NCBI GenBank assembly: GCA_947259685.1
Contig: CAMYNC010000093.1
Span: 1-14,800, forward strand
DNA from: an uncultured Desulfuromonadales bacterium
GTDB lineage: Bacteria; Desulfobacterota; Desulfuromonadia; Desulfuromonadales; Geopsychrobacteraceae
Direction of reading: 5' to 3'
Length of the DNA: 14,800 nucleotides
Part shown: piece by piece, positions 1-4,390 of the stretch
Position numbering within the stretch: position 1 is the first letter of the stretch
Layout: the number at the start of each line of letters is the position of its first letter
The notes under the pieces: model-generated
Databases searched by the model: none
What the model was told of the DNA's origin: nothing
The model's input: the letters and a program-made list of their open reading frames with translations, nothing else
Program-made: the position numbers and the translations under genes

Positions 1-235
1 GAGGAGATCACCCTCAACCCGAAAAAATCGCCTCAAAGTCAGGCGATAAAGACAGACGAAGCCGCTTAGAAAATGCGACATCTTTATTGACAACGACCGA
101 CAAAGCCAATCCTTCTGTGCAGGAGGACGGCAAGCGACGGGTCTTTGGGGCAAAGATGGCCGAGTATTGAAGGAGATTATTCCTGATGCTGCGTTCGGCC
201 TTCTATTTATCTCGCTTCCCAGCTAACCGCTATGG

Positions 236-241
236 AAGGAG
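236..241 (+). promoter_or_regulatory. Ribosome binding site of the DUF6632-like gene
   Basis: AAGGAG is separated by six bases (tttctc) from the ATG at 248. This is near-ideal Shine-Dalgarno spacing and fixes the start. Confidence 0.85.
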
Positions 242-247
242 TTTCTC

Positions 248-634
248 ATGCAAGAAGATGAAAGACTCAAGTATTTGAAAATTGCCCTCTATGTATTTGG
301 GGCCATTTTCATCGCGGGTATCTACCTGATGATGATGTGGGTATGGCCTTCGGGATGGGGTTGGACACCGCGACAGCCGGAATACGAGCAGATGATTATG
401 GGCGTTTACGCCACCCTAGGAGTATTTTTGATTCGTGCGGCGAAAGATCCCCTGGCAAACGCAAGTCTCATCTGGTTCACAATTTGGTCGAGTATTGTCC
501 ATGGTGGAATCATGCTCATTCAAGCGATTGCCGATGAGACTGAACGGGCCAACCTTCTGGGCGATGTTCCGGCCTTATTTCTGGTGGCATTTGTCTTGTG
601 GTATCTCATGCCCAAAAAACCTCAGGCACAATGA
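248..634 (+). CDS. DUF6632-like small integral membrane protein
   Basis: A 128-residue protein with four predicted membrane helices, at about residues 9-31, 46-63, 72-93 and 104-121, and a short Lys-rich cytoplasmic tail (PKKPQAQ). The conserved-looking stretches WPSGWGW, PEYEQMI, GVYATLGVF, KDPLAN, SLIWFT and LLGDVPAL match my memory of the DUF6632 family of uncharacterised four-helix proteins of about 130 residues. That assignment is from memory, not a search. The ATG is well supported: AAGGAG at 236-241 lies six bases upstream. The gene stands alone; the next gene points the other way, and no convincing promoter was found (a TTGACA at 87-92 has no partner -10 box). Its function is unknown. 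It presumably sits in the inner membrane and shows no catalytic motif. Confidence 0.85.
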   Translation: MQEDERLKYLKIALYVFGAIFIAGIYLMMMWVWPSGWGWTPRQPEYEQMIMGVYATLGVFLIRAAKDPLANASLIWFTIWSSIVHGGIMLIQAIADETERANLLGDVPALFLVAFVLWYLMPKKPQAQ

Positions 635-847
635 TGGCTACTAAATAACATCAGCCCTGGCTATGCATTTAGCAGCCGGTAAAAGTGGAACGTTGCGGTT
701 GCAGTGAGCTCAGATTGCCGTAAATAACTCAGCTGACACCACCAAAACAGCCTCCCTGGAACCATGACACCCCCAAAAGGTCGCCGAACAAACCACCAGG
801 AAGTGGCTAGGATATGGCAAGAGGACCTTTCACCGGCAACCTGGTCC

Positions 848-1663
848 CTAGACAGCGGCCCCTAATGCGTCCTGATTTGCCGAAAAAACTTCCGCCGCAG
901 GTGGCTTTAAGCTCAGATAAAGATTGGTAAATTCTTGGCTGATTTTATGCCGAGGCAACATAAACACCATGGGCTTTGCCGCGCGGTGTGATTCCCTGAT
1001 TTTTACCGAGCTGGAAATGTAAGGTTTCAAAATGGGCAACTGTTCTTTAATCAGTTCGTCCACCGCTTCACCCGGCAAACGGGCCTGGGCAGAAAACTGA
1101 TTGATGATGATCCCCTCTATTTCCAAATCGCTGTTGTGGTCTTCCTGCACTTCCTGAATATTCTTCAACAGTTCGTAAAGTGCATCCCGCGAAAATACGT
1201 CACAGTCAAAAGGAATCAAACAGCGCTCGCTGGCGATCAAAGCTGACAAGGAATAAAAATTCATTACCGGCGGAGTATCGATATAAATTTCATCATAGAT
1301 ATCGGTGAGTTTCTGTAAAAACTCTTTCAGTTTATAGATCTTATGCCGCGAGGCCAGTTTCGATTCGAGGTCAATCAGAGCCCGGCTGGCGGTAATGACA
1401 TATAAATTTTCAAATGCGGTTTTGCGAACATAGTCATCGGGCTGGAAATCACCAAAGCTGTAATTAATCGTCGAGTCAAAAAACTCGGCGGTGCCCACCA
1501 CCTCGTCTTCACCGTTATGCCCCAGATAACTGGAGCTATTGGATTGCTGATCTAGATCTACAACCAGCGCCTTCTTGCCCTGAGTGGCGGCAACGGCTGC
1601 CAGGTTGCAACAAATGGTGGATTTACCAACACCGCCTTTGCGGTTAAATATAGCCCGTATCAA
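848..1663 (-). CDS. ParA/Soj-family ATPase, orphan
   Basis: A 271-residue ParA/MinD-type P-loop ATPase. The deviant Walker A motif KGGVGKST spans residues 9-16, with the signature lysine K9 and the nucleotide-binding K14. The Walker A' (switch I) segment is VVDLDQQSNSS at 34-44, and the Walker B motif is IYIDTPP with D129. Length and motif order fit the family, whose members dimerise on ATP, bind DNA non-specifically and move plasmids, chromosome origins or protein cargo. The usual DLDPQGN is DLDQQSN here. No ParB gene or parS-like array lies next to it, so it may partition something else or be a remnant of a mobile element. The start is a TTG (complement of 1661-1663), chosen because AAGGAG (complement of 1669-1674) lies five bases upstream and translation gives MIRAIFNRKGGVGKS. 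The neighbours are unrelated and about 200 and 800 bp away, so it is probably monocistronic. Confidence 0.93.
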   Translation of the reverse strand: MIRAIFNRKGGVGKSTICCNLAAVAATQGKKALVVDLDQQSNSSSYLGHNGEDEVVGTAEFFDSTINYSFGDFQPDDYVRKTAFENLYVITASRALIDLESKLASRHKIYKLKEFLQKLTDIYDEIYIDTPPVMNFYSLSALIASERCLIPFDCDVFSRDALYELLKNIQEVQEDHNSDLEIEGIIINQFSAQARLPGEAVDELIKEQLPILKPYISSSVKIRESHRAAKPMVFMLPRHKISQEFTNLYLSLKPPAAEVFSANQDALGAAV

Positions 1664-1668
1664 AGTCG

Positions 1669-1674
1669 CTCCTT
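1669..1674 (-). promoter_or_regulatory. Ribosome binding site supporting a TTG start of the ParA gene
   Basis: The minus strand reads AAGGAG, then the five bases cgact, then TTG. There is no ATG at this end of the frame, and a TTG start here keeps the complete Walker A motif. Confidence 0.8.
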
Positions 1675-2090
1675 GCTGTTGATAGGAAATTTCTTTTCCG
1701 GGTGATTATGCCTGCGGCGCGTGCAACCATCTCTCGCCACCGATTCCGCCCAATTATCGGCCTGCTCTACTTATTTAGGGCAGGCGGCGAGCTGCTGTCA
1801 ATTAAAAACCCTGACAAACAAGCCGAAAAACTTTTTAAATTTCGGTGTCCTTTGCGCTTTCAGCCCGCACCGGCCGAGCGAATCCCACTGATGAGTCATG
1901 TGACATCTATGCTCGGTTCTGGATAATCTACTCAGCGTCGTTAGAGCAAAATAATTCACCCGGTGAGGAGGGTCTCAAATCTTTGGAATTACTAAACGGG
2001 CGAGCGACTTCGGCCCTCTTTTCCCTCCTGTCAGAGCCTCCAAATATTGTAAGACGATAAAAAATAACCCCCTCGATTTGACCTCGTCCT

Positions 2091-2119
2091 TTGACCGGGT
2101 ATAGTTACCGAAGTGTTAT
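2091..2119 (+). promoter_or_regulatory. Possible sigma-70-like promoter for the small Cys-rich ORF
   Basis: TTGACC at 2091-2096 is followed after 17 bases by TGTTAT at 2114-2119 (four of six matches to the -10 consensus). It would give a leader of about 150 nt ahead of the ORF at 2279. The match is weak and no other evidence supports it. Confidence 0.25.
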
Positions 2120-2265
2120 TTATGTAGATATCTGAGAATTGCAGAAGTGAGGAAAATGCGTATATGAACAGGGGCCATTCCCAGAATAGCCGGGTGGGCT
2201 TTAGTCTCTTTGGAAGATCAATAAGGACGATTAACCGTGGCTACAATCGTGGGTAAAGTCATCTG

Positions 2266-2272
2266 AAAGGAG
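2266..2272 (+). promoter_or_regulatory. Strong ribosome binding site before the Cys-rich ORF
   Basis: AAAGGAG is followed by six bases (aatatc) and the ATG at 2279. It is the main reason to take this short ORF seriously. Confidence 0.55.
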
Positions 2273-2278
2273 AATATC

Positions 2279-2380
2279 ATGTACTGTTCCAAAGGTTGTA
2301 AAAAATGTTCTCTGTGTCTTGGAAACGATAAGAAAATTCTCAATGCTCAAATTGCTAGGAGGCTAACAAACGCCCGGTGA
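2279..2380 (+). CDS. Small Cys-rich ORF, 33 residues
   Basis: The encoded peptide is 33 residues long. It begins MYCSKGCKKCSLCLGN and ends in a basic stretch (IARRLTNAR). Four cysteines at 3, 7, 10 and 13 form C-x3-C-x2-C-x2-C, an arrangement able to bind a metal or an iron-sulfur cluster; the rest has none. AAAGGAG at 2266-2272 with a six-base spacer is as good a ribosome binding site as any in this window. I do not recognise a family. The C-x3-C-x2-C start resembles the radical-SAM cluster motif, but the peptide is far too short to be such an enzyme. Its 3' end overlaps an attC-like hairpin, and its stop lies 87 bp from the 3' end of the convergent transporter gene. It could be a real microprotein, the start of a decayed gene, or chance. 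Confidence 0.4.
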   Translation: MYCSKGCKKCSLCLGNDKKILNAQIARRLTNAR

Positions 2381-2423
2381 CTTTTTCTTATCGAGTCAAG
2401 GGGTGTGGGGTGTTGAGTTGGGC
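2361..2423 (-). other. attC-like imperfect hairpin (possible single integron recombination site)
   Basis: Read on the minus strand, the element opens with GCCCAAC (complement of 2417-2423), a perfect RYYYAAC core. It closes with GTTAGCC (complement of 2361-2367), which matches GTTRRRY except at one base. Inside these, AACACCC can pair with GGGCGTT at six of seven positions, and an inner TGACT pairs with AGTCA. The closing part GGGCGTTTGTTAG resembles the 3' end of Vibrio VCR-type attC sites. The 63-bp length is within the known attC range. It lies 43 bp past the stop of the minus-strand transporter gene, where a cassette's attC would sit. No second attC and no integrase are visible, so this may be a lone site or coincidence. 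Confidence 0.3.
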
Positions 2424-2471
2424 TGATTTGTCTGCCGCAGATCATAGATCCAGGTGGCACGGCAAATCAGC
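2422..2471. repeat. Inverted repeat across the 3' end of the transporter gene
   Basis: GCTGATTTG (2422-2430) and CAAATCAGC (2463-2471) form a perfect 9-bp inverted repeat around a 32-base loop. The right arm includes the transporter's stop codon (complement of 2467-2469). No T-tract follows on either strand, so it is not a standard intrinsic terminator. Confidence 0.5.
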
Positions 2472-3681
2472 AGAGGTTTTTTCGCTGAACAGTCCTCCCG
2501 AACCGCCAGGCGTAGATTATCAGCGGCAACATCAGTAGGCAGGCACAGAGATAGGGCAAAGTGGGATCGATCTGGTAAAGGCAGGTCCCCACGACCGGCC
2601 CCAACACGAACCCTCCAGCGGGGCAGGCGGAAATCAGGCCGCCGACCGCCCCCTGCTCTTCGGGGCCGACCGCCAAAGAGGCCCCAGCCGTAAATCCGGG
2701 CGAGACCATGCCCAATCCCAGCCCCAAAATCCCCAGGAAAGCGATCAGCACGGCAATGCTGCCGGCAAACGGCAGCAAGGCATAGCCGAGCATCAACACC
2801 GGCAGTCCCAGGTTCATCAGCCGAATTGGCGTCATCTTAACCCGGCCGGCCAGATAAGCCTGGGAAAAGAACGACATGATCGCTGAAACCATCATCCCCA
2901 TGCCGATGGCCTGGGCCGTGGCCCGACCATCGAGGGCGAAGCGATCCTGAAAGTAGAATCCGATGGTCTGGCTCATCATAGAGAAGGCGAAGAAAGTCAG
3001 AAATCCGACCAGAATGTATGGAAAATAGCGTCCATCAAGCAGCTTCAACTTCAGCTTTGTAGCAGTCCGGCTGGTTGTTCGTGGGGGTTCCTTCAAGACA
3101 ACGGCGACCAGAATCGTGCTGAGCAGGGTGATGCCTGCGGCAATATACAGGGGCGCCAGCAGACCGATAGCCGCGAACAGTCCGCTCAGGGCCGGTCCAA
3201 GGATTGCGCCCAGGGTCCTAGCCGCCCCCAGCCGTCCCATCCCTGCGATCCGCTGCTCCGCGGTGGTGGTATCGGCGATATAGGCCGCAGCAGCGCTGGG
3301 AGAAGCCGACATCAACGATGCCATCAGCACCCGTGAGAAAATTGCTAACAAATACAGGGTCATCCCCGAAAGAAGCCCCTTGAGGCCGAAGAGAAAAACC
3401 GTAGCAAACAGGATGCAGCCGAAAGTATAACCGAACAGACCCAACAGGAGCACTGGCTTGCGGCCCCAGCGATCGCAGCTGCGGCCCCAGACCGGGCTGG
3501 TCAAGGTGAAAGCCAAAGAAGAGCAGGTAATAATCAGGCCGATCTGCACCTCCCCGAGGCTGACTTCACGACCCAGTGGTGCCAGCAAAGCAAAGGTCAT
3601 CGACTGCCCAATGCCGGTGGCAAGCACGCTGAACAGAACCAGCCGGGTAGACAACTTTGCGGGGATGGTGGGAGAGGTCAT
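2467..3681 (-). CDS. MFS transporter, DHA1-type drug/H+ antiporter-like
   Basis: A 404-residue hydrophobic protein of the length and helix pattern of a 12-helix major facilitator. The motif A loop between helices 2 and 3 is GRSCDRWGRK at residues 66-75. Arg117 and the following Ser/Ala-rich helix, up to AYIAD at 133-137, resemble motif B. The helix 5 stretch GAILGPALSG at 158-167 is the antiporter motif C, typical of proton-coupled drug efflux. A basic cytoplasmic linker rich in Lys/Arg/Thr, near residues 196-212, separates the two six-helix halves. It would export a small molecule across the inner membrane in exchange for protons; the substrate cannot be read from sequence. The ATG start (complement of 3679-3681) gives a short N-terminus before helix 1 but has no clear ribosome binding site. 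It is divergent from the c-di-GMP-controlled gene and is probably a single-gene unit. Confidence 0.92.
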   Translation of the reverse strand: MTSPTIPAKLSTRLVLFSVLATGIGQSMTFALLAPLGREVSLGEVQIGLIITCSSLAFTLTSPVWGRSCDRWGRKPVLLLGLFGYTFGCILFATVFLFGLKGLLSGMTLYLLAIFSRVLMASLMSASPSAAAAYIADTTTAEQRIAGMGRLGAARTLGAILGPALSGLFAAIGLLAPLYIAAGITLLSTILVAVVLKEPPRTTSRTATKLKLKLLDGRYFPYILVGFLTFFAFSMMSQTIGFYFQDRFALDGRATAQAIGMGMMVSAIMSFFSQAYLAGRVKMTPIRLMNLGLPVLMLGYALLPFAGSIAVLIAFLGILGLGLGMVSPGFTAGASLAVGPEEQGAVGGLISACPAGGFVLGPVVGTCLYQIDPTLPYLCACLLMLPLIIYAWRFGRTVQRKNLC

Positions 3682-3743
3682 AAGATCGAACAGTAGACTA
3701 TCGTTGGCAGCTATGCAATTGGTCGCTTCAGGTTATGAGTGAA

Positions 3744-3759
3744 GTCCCACGCTGGGGAC
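3744..3759. promoter_or_regulatory. Palindrome upstream of the transporter gene (possible operator)
   Basis: GTCCCACGCTGGGGAC has perfect 5-bp arms (GTCCC/GGGAC) around six bases. It lies 63-78 bp upstream of the transporter start. No regulator gene is adjacent, so its role is unsupported. Confidence 0.2.
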
Positions 3760-3894
3760 GACCCAAATAGCACGTCTATATCATCTATACCGAGCATGAT
3801 GGTCCGAACTTCCAGCTGAGAGACCGGGTTTTACCCTCATGGAAAGAGGGAGAGGACCCTCTAAAAGATTTGCCGGTTTATTTGCTACTGATAC

Positions 3895-3923
3895 TTGACA
3901 GAGGGAATTAGACTGTGTAAATT
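3895..3923 (+). promoter_or_regulatory. Sigma-70-like promoter of the riboswitch-controlled gene
   Basis: A perfect TTGACA -35 box (3895-3900), a 17-base spacer and TAAATT (3918-3923, four of six matches to TATAAT). Transcription would start near 3930. That leaves about 40 nt before the first aptamer and a leader of about 460 nt before the coding region. Confidence 0.6.
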
Positions 3924-3970
3924 GAAAGACCTTAATGGCCAGATCGTTTAGAGCCATCAACAAAGGGAAG

Positions 3971-4050
3971 ACTCCGAAACGGCAAAACCAGAGTAATCTG
4001 GTGACGCAAAGCCACGGGTCCTGACGATCAGGATAGCCGGGTTGCCGAAG
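3971..4050 (+). promoter_or_regulatory. Class I c-di-GMP riboswitch aptamer (GEMM-I), copy 1
   Basis: The GEMM-I core is plain: GGCAAAACC (3981-3989), the CCAGA/UCUGG stem capped by a GNRA tetraloop (GUAA), GACGCAAAGCC (4003-4013), the CCUGA/UCAGG stem (4021-4033) and the AGCCGGGUUGCCG tail (4035-4047). Aligned by eye to the Vibrio cholerae Vc2 aptamer, the ligand-contact positions are kept: G20 at 3982, A47 at 4009 and C92 at 4045. G at position 20 predicts c-di-GMP; Geobacter variants that prefer cyclic GMP-AMP carry A there. It is followed by its own terminator and by a second copy. Confidence 0.95.
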
Positions 4051-4095
4051 AGATGAAAAACGCATCTTGGGCTCCGGCAGCGGAGAATTACAGGA

Positions 4096-4130
4096 GCGCT
4101 CATCTTCGGCAGAAGATGAGCGCTTTTTTT
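4096..4130 (+). terminator. Intrinsic terminator of riboswitch copy 1
   Basis: A perfect 12-bp stem (GCGCTCATCTTC paired with GAAGATGAGCGC), GGCA loop, then seven T at 4124-4130. The 5' arm bases TCTTCGGC (4103-4110, running into the loop) are complementary to GCCGAAGA (4044-4051) at the 3' edge of the aptamer, giving a possible antiterminator. Confidence 0.93.
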
Positions 4131-4189
4131 GTTTTAGCAACCAGAGGAGAATGACAAGCTAAGCAAGGCAAGGACACATACCAGGTAAG

Positions 4190-4269
4190 ACTCCGAACGG
4201 GCAAAACCAGAGTAATCTGGTGACGCAAAGCCACGGGTCCTGTTGCTCAGGACAGCCGGGTTGCCGAAG
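4190..4269 (+). promoter_or_regulatory. Class I c-di-GMP riboswitch aptamer (GEMM-I), copy 2
   Basis: The core matches copy 1: GGGCAAAACC (4199-4208), the GUAA-capped stem, GACGCAAAGCC (4222-4232), the CCUG/CAGG stem with a different loop, and AGCCGGGUUGCCG (4254-4266). The predicted contacts G20 (4201), A47 (4228) and C92 (4264) are present, again predicting c-di-GMP. Transcripts that read past terminator 1 meet this aptamer next, about 120 nt before the coding region. Confidence 0.95.
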
Positions 4270-4314
4270 AGATGAAAGACGCGTCTTGGGCTCCGGAAGT
4301 GGAGAATAACAGGA

Positions 4315-4348
4315 GCGCTCATCTTCGGCAGAAGATGGGCGCTTTTTT
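4315..4348 (+). terminator. Intrinsic terminator of riboswitch copy 2
   Basis: A 12-bp stem (GCGCTCATCTTC with GAAGATGGGCGC, one U-G wobble), GGCA loop, then six T at 4343-4348. It ends 42 bp before the proposed ATG at 4391. TCTTCGGC (4322-4329) is complementary to GCCGAAGA (4263-4270) in aptamer 2. Confidence 0.92.
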
Positions 4349-4390
4349 GTTTTTAATGCTTTCAAGATAGCAGGGGACTTGTCGCTGAAG

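Larger units (their letters stand above)
1664..2278. other. Intergenic region without a supported gene
   Basis: Short open frames on the + strand (from about 1702 and 1845) lack ribosome binding sites and resemble nothing I recognise. The visible structure is small: the inverted repeat CCGAAA/TTTCGG around 1825-1850, and two TTTGACC copies at 2077-2083 and 2090-2096, the second of which could be a -35 box. The region is more AT-rich than the large gene further right. I see no RNA gene, transposase fragment or CRISPR repeat. Confidence 0.5.
3968..4131 (+). repeat. First copy of a duplicated riboswitch-terminator cassette
   Basis: This cassette matches 4187-4350 at a constant offset of 219 bp with no net insertion or deletion, covering aptamer, two linker hairpins and terminator. 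The flanks on either side do not match, so the duplicated unit is the whole regulatory cassette. Confidence 0.9.
4187..4350 (+). repeat. Second copy of the duplicated riboswitch-terminator cassette
   Basis: Direct repeat of 3968-4131. Several differences fall in stems and keep pairing: CAUCU to CGUCU, CGGAG to UGGAG, and the terminator arm GAUGAGCGC to GAUGGGCGC. Each turns a Watson-Crick pair into a G-U pair. Confidence 0.9.

Noticed and set aside
87..115. TTGACA at 87-92 as a promoter for the DUF6632-like gene
   Set aside because: No -10-like hexamer is found 16-18 bases downstream.
1..170. Open frame from position 3 to a stop at 168-170, possibly the 3' end of a gene entering from the left
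   Set aside because: The 55 visible residues are hydrophilic and unrecognised, and another frame is also open for the first 22 codons. There is too little to call a gene.
1888..1910. CTGATGA followed by a GTCA/TGAC stem, like the core of a hammerhead ribozyme
   Set aside because: The required GAAA after stem II is missing, and no stems I or III can be drawn.
2186..2215. AGAATAGCCGGGTGGGC, resembling the 3' tail of a GEMM aptamer
   Set aside because: The upstream GACGCAAAGCC and GGCAAACC blocks are absent, so no aptamer can form.
3834..3861. CCCTC/GAGGG and GAGGG/CCCTC hairpins upstream of the promoter
   Set aside because: Short, mutually exclusive and without a T-tract on either strand; no function supported.
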